Counted from the first letter of the stretch, positions 1 through 6,927 are shown. The stretch: DNA of 7,575 bases from Limnohabitans sp. (GCA_009693225.1 SHXP01000109.1:1-7575); one strand, 5' to 3'. Notes: generated from the sequence alone by a model not told the origin. Translations and numbers: made by a program.

Positions 1-73
1 ATTCACACAGCGGGCGGGCAGACCAGAGTTGTGTGACCGTAAACGGGTGTTCATTCAAGGGTTTCATAGGCAT
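1..73 (-). CDS. Possible 5' end of an unidentified gene, cut by the window edge
   Basis: A minus-strand frame opens at an ATG at 73-71 (a second in-frame ATG is at 67-65) and stays open to the left edge, giving about 24 residues that begin MPMKPLNEHPFTVTQLW. The codons look plausible for this genome. A gene divergent from a LysR regulator is the usual arrangement for a LysR target. No Shine-Dalgarno sequence is visible, and the fragment is too short for me to assign a family. A 24-codon open stretch can also arise by chance, so this is only a candidate. If real, it would be the first gene to examine as the regulatory target of the broken LysR gene at 226-1164. Confidence 0.3.
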   Translation of the reverse strand, partial: MPMKPLNEHPFTVTQLWSARPLCE

Positions 74-225
74 GACCCAGCGCGCAAAGACCTTGTATGT
101 TGCTGATGCGCGCCGCCGGTGTCCAATGAAAAAAAGACCGCTGATTCATCCCGAATCCGCATGCAATCACATGCTGTTTACCGTTAAGCTTGATCGACTG
201 TCTATACACTGTTCCGGTATGCGTC
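74..225. promoter_or_regulatory. Divergent intergenic region upstream of the LysR-family gene, with two adjacent inverted repeats
   Basis: About 150 bases with no convincing gene lie between the possible minus-strand gene start and the LysR start. Two perfect 5-base-arm inverted repeats lie next to each other: GATTC-N5-GAATC at 143-157 and GCATG-N6-CATGC at 159-174. LysR regulators typically bind dyads around a T-N11-A core in such a divergent spacer. Neither repeat fits T-N11-A exactly (the first gives T-N9-A), so calling them an operator is inference. A TATACA at 203-208 could serve as a -10 box for the plus-strand gene, but no well-spaced -35 is evident. Confidence 0.35.
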
Positions 226-1164
226 ATGTCCATGCTCAGATCCCGCGCCTTGTCTGTCGGCCCTTTACGCACTTTTGAAGCGACTGCGCGGTTATTGAAT
301 TTCAGTGCGGCCGCAGAAGAACTCTCCCTCACCCAGTCGGCTGTCAGCCGCCAGATTCAAATCCTAGAATCGGAACTCGGGTAAAGCATGTTTGTGCGGA
401 AATCACGCTCGGTGGAACTGACACGTTCAGGCATGCAATTGAAGCAAACGGTCAGCCAGATGCTGTTGCAACTCGATAACACCGTGCGCGATATCCGGGC
501 AACTTCAGTGCGGCGCTCCATCGCTGTCACCACCTTTGCATCCTTTGCCTCGATGTGGCTGATCCCCAGGCTGGCGCAGTTCCAACGCCGTTTCCCGGAT
601 ATTGATATCCGTGTCCACGCCAGCGACAAGTCCATAGATCTGACAACCACCGACATCGATATCACCATCCGCTACGGTCCGGCCGGCACCATGCCCGCAG
701 GAGCTGAAAAATTGTTCGGCGAGCAATTGATGCCAGTGGCCAGCCCGCAGCTGCTCAAGCGTGAGTCGCCGATTCAACAGGCCGCTGACTTGACCTGCTT
801 CGCCCTGATTGAGCACAACCTCGAAGGCCCCTACTACCTAGCTTGGATGAACTGGCGCTTATGGCTCAACGGCCACGGTCTGCACAAACTGCAGCCCAAA
901 CGCTGGCTGTACTTCAACTGCACCTACCAGTCGGTGCAAGCCGCGCTGGATGGTCTGGGCTTGGTACTGGCCAGGCCGCCGCTGATTGCAGAGAGTCTGG
1001 CGCGCGGCGATCTGGTGGAGGTCTTGCCGGGCCATCTCAATGAATCGCCCATGGGCTACTGGTTATTGATCAGTCCTCCCGGCAGAGAATGCGAAGAGGT
1101 GCGTATGTTTTCTCAGTGGCTGAAACAACAAGCCGTCGATACAGAAACCGGGCTGTTGGCATGA
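226..1164 (+). pseudogene. LysR-family transcriptional regulator (GcvA/AmpR-like) interrupted by an in-frame TAA
   Basis: The frame encodes a LysR-type regulator of about 312 residues, a normal length for the family. The N-terminus has the winged helix-turn-helix, with the FSAAAEELSLTQSAVSRQIQ helix pair at about residues 26-45. The wing (FVRKSRSVELTRSG) follows at about 56-69, then a linker helix and a periplasmic-binding-like effector domain from about residue 98, opening with TTFASFASMWLIPRL as in GcvA-type members. Codon 53 (382-384) is TAA, exactly where relatives read ELG-x-PLFVR, and the frame continues unbroken on both sides. The 52-residue front product would lack the wing and effector domain. 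The rear part could start at ATG 388, three bases after the stop, and would lack the recognition helix. Full repressor/activator function therefore needs readthrough or is lost. I chose ATG 226 (ATG 232 also fits) because homology begins just after it; a TTG at 190 only adds an unlikely leader. No clear Shine-Dalgarno is present. The gene is convergent with the cyclo-ligase, seven bases away. Confidence 0.88.
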
Positions 1165-1171
1165 TCAGCGT

Positions 1172-1753
1172 TCAAGAAAAATGGGTGGGCCAGACCACAC
1201 CGTTTTCATTCAACAAGGCGTCCAGCAGCATATCGTGCGGCTCCGGCACCATGTCTTCAATGAATCCGTTGGTAAAGCCCAGGCCGACGGTGAAAGGTTG
1301 CGGTTGCAGTTGCGCCAGCGTACGGTCATAAAAACCGCCGCCGTAACCCAGGCGGTAACCACCGGTGCCGTAACCGACACACGGCACAAACAACAGCGTC
1401 GGCACCACCACCTCGGTGTCCTTGGGTTTGGGGATGTTGTAGGCGTCCTCCTCCATGTCACAGCCCGGATACCAGGCGTGAAAGGTTAGGGTCTTGCTGA
1501 TTTTGTTGACCACCGGCAGCCCGATACGGCGCAGCACCGGATCGTCCAGCAACTCGCTGTCCTCCTTCCAGCGGTGCAGCGCCGGCAAAGGATCGAATTC
1601 ACCCTTGATAGGCCAATAGGCCCCGATGACAGTGTCCTTGCGATCAAACAGCCAGATGCGCATGGCTTGTTGCAAAAGGTTGGCTCTGGCCGCGCGGTCG
1701 GGCATGTCCAATCGCTCCTGAATCAGTTGTTGGCGAAGCGCTTTTTTGTCCAT
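1172..1753 (-). CDS. fau: 5-formyltetrahydrofolate cyclo-ligase (methenyltetrahydrofolate synthetase)
   Basis: A 193-residue cytoplasmic enzyme that uses ATP to convert 5-formyltetrahydrofolate to 5,10-methenyltetrahydrofolate, returning a dead-end folate to the one-carbon pool. The family's hallmark nucleotide/folate loop is present as RLGYGGGFYDR at about residues 134-144, preceded by VPCVGYG. The basic N-terminal helix MDKKALRQQLIQER fits the family's phosphate-binding Lys/Arg region. YWPIKGEFDPLP (46-57) and the C-terminal PHDMLLDALLNENGV (172-186) also match. Length is typical. The start is the ATG at 1753-1751; the bases before it (attctccc) carry no Shine-Dalgarno. The gene ends seven bases from the LysR stop (convergent) and its start faces the transglycosylase across a very short gap. 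In many proteobacteria this gene follows the 6S RNA gene, but there is no room for one here. Confidence 0.95.
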   Translation of the reverse strand: MDKKALRQQLIQERLDMPDRAARANLLQQAMRIWLFDRKDTVIGAYWPIKGEFDPLPALHRWKEDSELLDDPVLRRIGLPVVNKISKTLTFHAWYPGCDMEEDAYNIPKPKDTEVVVPTLLFVPCVGYGTGGYRLGYGGGFYDRTLAQLQPQPFTVGLGFTNGFIEDMVPEPHDMLLDALLNENGVVWPTHFS

Positions 1754-1793
1754 GGGAGAATACTCACTTTATGTCAGGTTCCTTGATTGTGTC
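1754..1793. promoter_or_regulatory. 40-base divergent spacer between the cyclo-ligase and transglycosylase genes
   Basis: Only 40 bases separate the preferred starts of two divergent genes, so both promoters must lie here or inside the opposing coding sequences. A weak plus-strand pair, TTGTCC at 1746-1751 and TTATGT at 1769-1774 with a 17-base spacer, is the best I can find and is not convincing. If the transglycosylase instead starts at ATG 1752, the two start codons overlap in the palindrome CATG at 1751-1754 and no spacer remains. Confidence 0.4.
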
Positions 1794-3827
1794 ATGCCTT
1801 CTTTATTAAATCGCCTCGCAGCTTTTGTCTGCCGGGGTTTGCTGGCGATGTCTGTGCCTGCAGTCAGCCTGTGTGCCCCGCTGCACATGTCTGACAAAAA
1901 CGATGCTGTCATCGTCGATATGTCCAACGCATTCACACATAACGACAGAAAAAAACTCACGCAGTTGCTGCCTCAAGCCAAAGGACATATTCTGGAACCC
2001 TGGGCTGCCTACTGGGAACTACGCGTCAGACTGGGTGACGCGGGTGACAACGAAGTCAAGGAGTTTTTGAACAAATACGCCGGCAGCTACCAGGAAGACC
2101 GTCTGCGCAATGACTGGCTGCTGGTACTGGCTCAACGCCAGGAATGGTCGCAGTTCGAACGTGAATACGCGCTCTACCGCATGCATGACGACAAGGAAGT
2201 CGAGTGTTACGCCAACTGGCTGCAAAGCAGTCAGAAAAAATACAAGGATACGCAGGCGCTGGAAGATCAAATCCGCCGGACCTGGCTGTCGCTACGCAAC
2301 GCCGATGAAGGCTGTACCTACGCCTTTGAACAATTGCTGCAAGCCAGGCAAGTCAATGCGCTTGATGGCTGGCGCAAGGCACGCAGCATGGTCGAAATCA
2401 ACCGCAAACCGCCGGTACGCGACGCCTTGCGCATGGTTTCCGGCCAAAGCATAGCCAAGCTGGATGAACTGATGTCCAACCCTTCGCGTTTTTTGCAGCA
2501 ACGCGCTACTTCTCTGGGCAAGGAGTCTGCCGAATGGATCACGCTGGCGCTGGTCAAACTGGCGGCCAATGACTATGAAGCTGCCATCAAACAGGTTCAC
2601 AACAGCAAACCGGTCAAACTCTTGAATAACGAGCAGATGCAATGGGTATGGGCGGTGATCGCCCGACAGGCTGCGATGGATTTTGACAACAATGCACCCG
2701 ACTATTTCGCGCAAGCCGGCAGCGGCCAGGGCTTGCCGGACGATATGCTGGCATGGAAAGTCAGGGCTGCCTTGCGCGCCCCGGGCAAACCGAATTGGTC
2801 CATGGTCGAGACGGCGATTGATGCCATGAGCCCTGCTTCACAAAAAGAACCGGCCTGGGTGTACTGGCGGGCCCGCTCGCTGATCGCGCGTCAACCCTCA
2901 TCCACCACGGCGATGCCGCAGGCCTTGATCGACTTGCAAAGCATTGCCGGACACCAGGGTTTTTATGAGCAGCTGGCTGAAGAGGAACTGGGCCGCAAAA
3001 TTGTTTTGCCACCCCGTCCTGCCGCACCGACTGTTGCAGACATGGAAGCGGTCAAAGCCCTGCCCGGTTTGCAACGTGCGATTCACGCCATCCACATAGG
3101 TATCCGCCAGGAAGGTGTGCGCGAATGGAACTACACCGCCGGCATGGTCGATGCACAGGGCAAGCGAGGACGCATGAGCGACCGCGAAAAACTTGCCGTC
3201 GCCCAGTGGGCCTGCGAGCTTGAAATCTGGGACCGCTGCATCAACACCAGCGAACGCACACAGCTGTTTGATATCAGCCACCGCTACCCCATGCCTTTTC
3301 ATGACGAGGTGCTGACTCACACACGCGACATCAATCTCGACGCTGCTTATGTTTACGGTCTGATGCGCCAGGAAAGCCGCTTCATCACCGATGCTCGCTC
3401 TAACGTCGGTGCCAGCGGTCTGATGCAAGTCATGCCGCGCACCGCCAAATGGACCGCTAAAAAAATCGGTATGATGAATTTTCATGCTGATCAATTGAAC
3501 CAGCGCGACATCAATATTGCGATAGGCACCAACTACATGAAACTGGTGCTCAACAGTTTCCAGGGTTCCATGCCGATGGCCGCCGCCGCCTATAACGCCG
3601 GTCCGAGCCGCCCGCGCAAATGGCGCAACGGCCCGGTGCTGGAAGGCGCCATCTGGGCCGAATGCATTCCGTTCAACGAAACCCGGGACTATGTCAAAAA
3701 AGTGATGAGCAACACCATCACGTATGCCGCGCTCATCAGCGGCGAACCGCAGTCACTCAAAGTCCGGCTGGGCAAAGTCGGGCCGCGCGAGAAGGACGAA
3801 CCGCCGGAAGACGCCGACTTGCCTTAA
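1794..3827 (+). CDS. slt: Soluble lytic murein transglycosylase (Slt70-type), periplasmic
   Basis: A 677-residue periplasmic enzyme that cleaves the MurNAc-GlcNAc bond of peptidoglycan non-hydrolytically to give 1,6-anhydromuropeptides, in cell-wall turnover and recycling. A signal peptide is visible (basic residues R7 and R14, hydrophobic GLLAMSVPAVSLCA, cleavage near residues 25-28). The long alpha-helical middle (roughly 35-500) fits the ring-shaped superhelical domain of Slt70. The C-terminal lysozyme-like domain carries the catalytic glutamate in RQESRF (E527), then GASGLMQVMP (539-548) and AYNAGP (599-604), the standard family 1 signatures in the right order. Length is near the usual size. 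I chose ATG 1794 because the signal peptide starts there; the frame extends upstream to ATG 1752 or TTG 1746, which would add an acidic leader before the signal. No Shine-Dalgarno lies at proper distance from 1794. The C residue near the cleavage site is not a good lipobox (Leu at -1), so a lipoprotein is unlikely. The 3' end overlaps the convergent ABC gene by four bases. Confidence 0.96.
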   Translation: MPSLLNRLAAFVCRGLLAMSVPAVSLCAPLHMSDKNDAVIVDMSNAFTHNDRKKLTQLLPQAKGHILEPWAAYWELRVRLGDAGDNEVKEFLNKYAGSYQEDRLRNDWLLVLAQRQEWSQFEREYALYRMHDDKEVECYANWLQSSQKKYKDTQALEDQIRRTWLSLRNADEGCTYAFEQLLQARQVNALDGWRKARSMVEINRKPPVRDALRMVSGQSIAKLDELMSNPSRFLQQRATSLGKESAEWITLALVKLAANDYEAAIKQVHNSKPVKLLNNEQMQWVWAVIARQAAMDFDNNAPDYFAQAGSGQGLPDDMLAWKVRAALRAPGKPNWSMVETAIDAMSPASQKEPAWVYWRARSLIARQPSSTTAMPQALIDLQSIAGHQGFYEQLAEEELGRKIVLPPRPAAPTVADMEAVKALPGLQRAIHAIHIGIRQEGVREWNYTAGMVDAQGKRGRMSDREKLAVAQWACELEIWDRCINTSERTQLFDISHRYPMPFHDEVLTHTRDINLDAAYVYGLMRQESRFITDARSNVGASGLMQVMPRTAKWTAKKIGMMNFHADQLNQRDINIAIGTNYMKLVLNSFQGSMPMAAAAYNAGPSRPRKWRNGPVLEGAIWAECIPFNETRDYVKKVMSNTITYAALISGEPQSLKVRLGKVGPREKDEPPEDADLP

Positions 3828-5647
3828 GACGATTCTTCCTGACTTTGCTGCAACGACCACATTTGCGCATAGCGTCCGTCGGTGGCCAGCAGTTGTGCAT
3901 GGGTGCCGCGTTCAATGATGTGACCGGCGTCGAGCACCAGAATTTCATGCGCATCCACCACGGTGGATAAACGATGGGTAATCACCAATGTGGTTTTATT
4001 GTGCGCCGCCTCGCGCAATTCGGTCTGAATCGCCCGCTCATTGCTGCTGTCCAGCGCCGATGTCGCCTCGTCAAAAATCAGAATCGACGGGTTCTTCAAC
4101 AAGGTGCGGGCAATGGCCACCCTTTGTTTTTCACCGCCGGACAACTTCAGGCCGCGCTCGCCGACCATGGTTTCATAGCCCAACGGCGTTGACGCGATGA
4201 AGTCATGGATACGCGCCGATTTGGCCGCGTCTTCAACCTGCCGGCGGTCGGCTCGGGTATTACCGTAGGCGATGTTGTAGTACACCGTGTCGTTGAACAA
4301 CACCGTGTCCTGCGGCACGATACCGATGGCCTTGCGCACACTGTCCTGGGTCAACTGACGTATTTCATGGCCGTCAATCCTTATGGCGCCCTGCTGCACA
4401 TCGTAAAAACGGAACAGCAAACGCGCCAGCGTGGATTTGCCGGAGCCGGACGGCCCGACGACGGCCACGGTTTTGCCTGCCGGTATGCTCAGGCTGATGC
4501 CGTGCAGGATGGGCCTGTCTGCCTCGTAAGCGAAATGCACATTTTCAAACCGCAGCTCAGGCGGCCTGTCCAACTGTAATACTTTTGCATGATCAATATC
4601 TGCAATTTCGCGGTTTTTTTTCAGCAGCATGAACATGCGCTCCAGATCGGTCAGGCTTTGTTTGATCTCGCGGTAAATCACACCCAGAAAATTCATGGGT
4701 ATGTACAGCTGAATCATGAAGGCATTGATCATCACCAGATCGCCCAGGCTCATGCGCCCTTGGACCACGCCTTCGGTGGCACGCCATAGCATGATCACCA
4801 GTGCGACCGCGATGATGAATTGCTGGCCGATGTTCAGCGCACTCAAAGAATTTTGTGCTTTGATGCGCGCACGGCGCAATTTGTTCAGGCTTTCGTCATA
4901 GCGCGAAGCCTCAAAGGCTTCATTACCGCAATATTTGACGGTCTCATAGTTCAGCAGCGAATCGATTGCGCGGGTGTGCGCACCCGAATCGAATTCATTG
5001 ACCTGTTTGCGAAACTGGGTACGCCACTCAGTCACCGTGACAGTGAAATAAATATAGAGCGCCAGCGCCGTCAGGGTGATGATGGCATACCACTTGTCAA
5101 ACTTCACACCCAGAATGCTCAGAACCAGCAGCACTTCTATCAAGGTCGGCACGATGCTGTAGAGCGAATAAGTGATCAGGGACTCAATGCCCCGGACACC
5201 TCGCTCGATGTCGCGGCTCATGCCGCCGGTTTGACGTTCCAGGTGAAAACGCAAACTCAGATTGTGCAAATGCTCAAAGGTTTGCAATGCAATCTTGCGC
5301 GCCGCTCCCTGGGTGGCCGCGGCAAACACCAGTTCACGCAGCTCGGTGAAACCCGACACCGACAAACGCAGCAAGCCGTAACCGACGAGCAAGACCAATG
5401 GCACCACCAGCGCCATCTGGGCGCTTGTCGGTTGCGGTGATAAAGCGTCAATCAATTCCTTCAACAGCAAAGGCACGCCGACATTGGCCAGCTTGGCGCC
5501 GACCATGAAAGACAAGGCAGCCATGACCCGCCACTTGTACTCCCACAAGTAGGGAAGCAGCTTTTTCAGGGTCAGCCAGTCGGATACAGCAATAGCAGGT
5601 GTGGCCTTGGCAGGCAAAGCAGGAGAAGAGGCGGCGTGGTGACGCAT
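3824..5647 (-). CDS. Atm1/HMT1-type ABC half-transporter (permease fused to ATPase)
   Basis: A 607-residue inner-membrane ABC exporter half, expected to act as a homodimer. The N-terminal part (about 30-330) is a six-helix exporter domain, and the C-terminal part is the ATPase. All nucleotide-binding motifs are intact: Walker A GPSGSGKST (398-406), Q-loop Q446, signature LSGGEKQR (502-509), Walker B ILIFDEATSALD with D526/E527, and switch His H558. Subfamily marks are GGMSRDIERGVRGIESL (about 141-157) and NYETVKYCGNEAFE (about 233-246), typical of mitochondrial Atm1/ABCB7 and bacterial Atm1 rather than MsbA. Known family members export glutathione derivatives or a sulfur species linked to Fe-S cluster supply and heavy-metal tolerance; the substrate here is inferred. 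I chose ATG 5647 over an upstream in-frame TTG at 5656; neither has a Shine-Dalgarno. The stop (TTA on the plus strand, 3824-3826) overlaps the slt stop. A run of eight A in coding sense (plus T8 at 4614-4621) is in frame. No isc/suf genes lie nearby. Confidence 0.95.
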   Translation of the reverse strand: MRHHAASSPALPAKATPAIAVSDWLTLKKLLPYLWEYKWRVMAALSFMVGAKLANVGVPLLLKELIDALSPQPTSAQMALVVPLVLLVGYGLLRLSVSGFTELRELVFAAATQGAARKIALQTFEHLHNLSLRFHLERQTGGMSRDIERGVRGIESLITYSLYSIVPTLIEVLLVLSILGVKFDKWYAIITLTALALYIYFTVTVTEWRTQFRKQVNEFDSGAHTRAIDSLLNYETVKYCGNEAFEASRYDESLNKLRRARIKAQNSLSALNIGQQFIIAVALVIMLWRATEGVVQGRMSLGDLVMINAFMIQLYIPMNFLGVIYREIKQSLTDLERMFMLLKKNREIADIDHAKVLQLDRPPELRFENVHFAYEADRPILHGISLSIPAGKTVAVVGPSGSGKSTLARLLFRFYDVQQGAIRIDGHEIRQLTQDSVRKAIGIVPQDTVLFNDTVYYNIAYGNTRADRRQVEDAAKSARIHDFIASTPLGYETMVGERGLKLSGGEKQRVAIARTLLKNPSILIFDEATSALDSSNERAIQTELREAAHNKTTLVITHRLSTVVDAHEILVLDAGHIIERGTHAQLLATDGRYAQMWSLQQSQEESS

Positions 5648-5650
5648 AAA

Positions 5651-5685
5651 GCACAATACAGGTTAAACAACAACCTGGATTGTGC
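5651..5685. repeat. 35-base near-perfect inverted repeat filling the divergent gap between the ABC exporter and thioesterase genes
   Basis: The left arm is GCACAAT-A-CAGGTT (5651-5664), the loop is AAACAAC (5665-5671), and the right arm is AACCTG-G-ATTGTGC (5672-5685). Thirteen of fourteen arm positions pair; only A5658/G5678 does not. The element spans nearly the whole 34-base gap (5648-5681) and enters the thioesterase GTG at 5682. As DNA it could be a dyad operator for a dimeric regulator controlling both genes. As RNA either transcript would fold it into a 5' hairpin over or beside its start codon. No T-run follows either arm, so a standard terminator is unlikely. Confidence 0.8.
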
Positions 5686-6110
5686 CTGTGACCCAAGTCA
5701 AAGATTCCCGACAGACGGTGGCAGTGCTGCCTGTAGACGCAGAACTGGTGCTCAAAGTCATCCCCATGCCGGCCGACTGCAACCAGAACGGTGACATCTT
5801 CGGCGGCTGGGTCATGGCCCAGGTCGACCTGGCAGGCGCGGTATTACCTGCCCGTTATGTGAACGGCCGCATGGCCACAGTCGCAGTCAATGAATTCGTT
5901 TTCAAACAACCGGTCAAGGTCGGTGACATCCTGAGTTTTTTCAGCTCAGTCACACGCATCGGCAACACCTCGATCACGGTCAAAGTCGAAGTGTTCGCAG
6001 AACGCTTCAGCATGCAAGGCGTTTACCTGAAAGTGACCGAAGCAAGCCTGACCTATGTGGCCATCGATGACCACGGCAAGCCCCGGCCCATTCCGCGCAA
6101 GCACATCTGA
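5682..6110 (+). CDS. Acyl-CoA thioesterase, hotdog fold (YciA/BFIT-like)
   Basis: A 142-residue single-hotdog cytoplasmic enzyme that hydrolyses acyl-CoA to free acid and CoA; family members form hexamers. The active-site region is clear: MPADCNQNGDIFGGWVMAQVD at residues 29-49 matches the YciA pattern NxNGDIFGGW followed by the catalytic aspartate (D49) on the hotdog helix. The core strands VAVNEFVFKQPVKVGDIL (67-84) and the family ending LTYVAIDDHGKPRPIP (123-138) are also present. Length is typical. There is no ATG: GTG at 5682 lies in the right arm of the inverted repeat, while in-frame GTG at 5688 (giving MTQVKDSRQ) lies just outside it and is almost as plausible. No Shine-Dalgarno precedes either. 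The gene converges on the enoyl-CoA hydratase pseudogene across 51 bases, and a link to acyl-CoA metabolism through that neighbour is inference. Which chain length or acyl type it prefers cannot be read from the sequence. Confidence 0.92.
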   Translation: MPVTQVKDSRQTVAVLPVDAELVLKVIPMPADCNQNGDIFGGWVMAQVDLAGAVLPARYVNGRMATVAVNEFVFKQPVKVGDILSFFSSVTRIGNTSITVKVEVFAERFSMQGVYLKVTEASLTYVAIDDHGKPRPIPRKHI

Positions 6111-6161
6111 TTCACATTTCAACCCCTCTAACCCCCTGCGGTGGAGCGTACTCAGCAGGCG

Positions 6162-6921
6162 TCAGTTGAATACCGGTTTGCCTTTTTCCATGAGAGCGCT
6201 GAATGCCTCCACAGCCGCCGGTTCTTTCAACAAGCGGCCGAACACCGCCGCTTCTTCGTCCATTTGAGCCAGCACTGCTGGCGTGCGGGCTGACTTCATC
6301 AAACGCTTGGTTTCCATCAGTGAGCTAAGCGGTTTGCGCGGCATTTTTTTGCGCCTGTTGCTGTGCATACGCATTCACGTCGGCCGGGGACAGCACACGG
6401 CTGATGAGGCCGAGTTCCAAAGCCGTCTCAACCATGAAAGGCTCACCCATCAGCAAGGCTTCAGCGGCACGCTGGTAACCCATGAGCTGAACTGCCAGCA
6501 GACTGGATGCGGCCTCAGGGCATAAGCCCAGGTTGACAAACGGCATGGAAAAAGCAGCGTTATCTCCTGCATACACAAGGTCACAGTGCAACAACATGGT
6601 GGTGCCCACGCCCACCGCCGGGCCGCACACCGATGCCAGCAAAGGTTTGGGAAAGACGGCGATACCGCGTAAAAAACGCGACACCGGCGTGTCAGGATTA
6701 GCCGGGGGTTGCTGCAAAAAATCTGCAATATCATTGCCTGCACTGAACACCGTTTCATGGCCTTGCAGCAACACCACCCGCACGCCGCTGTCGGAGGCAG
6801 CCCGGGTCAATGCGTCAGCCAGTGCGGCATACATGTCGGCAGTCAAGGCGTTTTTCTTGTCGACACGGTTGATGGTCAGGGTTAACACACTGTGTTCTTG
6901 GTTTTGCAATATAGAGGTCAT
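6162..6921 (-). pseudogene. Enoyl-CoA hydratase/isomerase (crotonase fold), frameshifted in an A7 tract
   Basis: The crotonase-fold protein is about 252 residues when the two frames are joined, which is normal. The first frame (6921 to a TAG at 6327-6325, 198 codons) holds FSAGNDIADF (59-68) and the oxyanion-hole region CGPAVGVGTTMLL (99-111). It also holds PFVNLGLCPEAASS (127-140), whose PE glutamate E136 sits where delta3-delta2-enoyl-CoA isomerases (ECI2 type) keep their catalytic acid. The typical C-terminal helices, from KPLSSLMETKRLMK to FGRLLKEPAAVEAFSALMEKGKPVFN, lie in another frame down to a TGA at 6164-6162. The frames meet at seven A in coding sense (plus T7 at 6344-6350); six A would give an uninterrupted QAQKMPRKPLSSL. 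Without the C-terminus the trimer would probably fail. The start is ATG 6921, six bases after an AGGA; ATG 6927 directly abuts it. The gene follows DUF2147 by about 30 bases, likely in one operon. Hydratase versus isomerase activity is unresolved. Confidence 0.88.
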
Positions 6922-6927
6922 CGTCAT

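Noticed and set aside
33..332. Plus-strand and minus-strand open frames of 81 and 93 codons over the LysR 5' region
   Set aside because: They overlap the LysR start region in other frames, resemble no family and have no ribosome binding site.
1754..1793. 6S RNA gene next to the cyclo-ligase gene
   Set aside because: The association is common in proteobacteria, but only 40 bases are free here and no long hairpin is present.
1794..1875. Lipoprotein signal in the transglycosylase (Cys at residue 27)
   Set aside because: The residues before Cys are V-S-L; a Leu at -1 does not fit the lipobox, and soluble Slt70 enzymes use ordinary signal peptides.
2898..3494. 198-codon minus-strand open frame inside slt
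   Set aside because: It is antisense to the conserved transglycosylase catalytic domain and looks like a shadow frame of a GC-rich gene.
4820..5440. 206-codon plus-strand open frame inside the ABC exporter gene
   Set aside because: It is antisense to the well-conserved membrane domain, with no recognisable motifs and no start signal.
5651..5685. Rho-independent terminator at the long inverted repeat
   Set aside because: It lies between divergent starts, has no U-tract after either arm and is not GC-rich.
6111..6161. Bidirectional terminator between the convergent thioesterase and crotonase genes
   Set aside because: The best hairpin is CCTGC (6135-6139) with GCAGG (6155-6159), with only five pairs, a 15-base loop and no T-run on either strand.
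6325..6350. Programmed ribosomal frameshifting at the A7 tract of the crotonase gene
   Set aside because: The needed shift is +1 (or loss of one A), not the common -1 on A AAA AAG. No supporting stop-codon context, stem or pseudoknot is evident, and crotonases are not known to need it. Transcriptional slippage remains possible but unproven.
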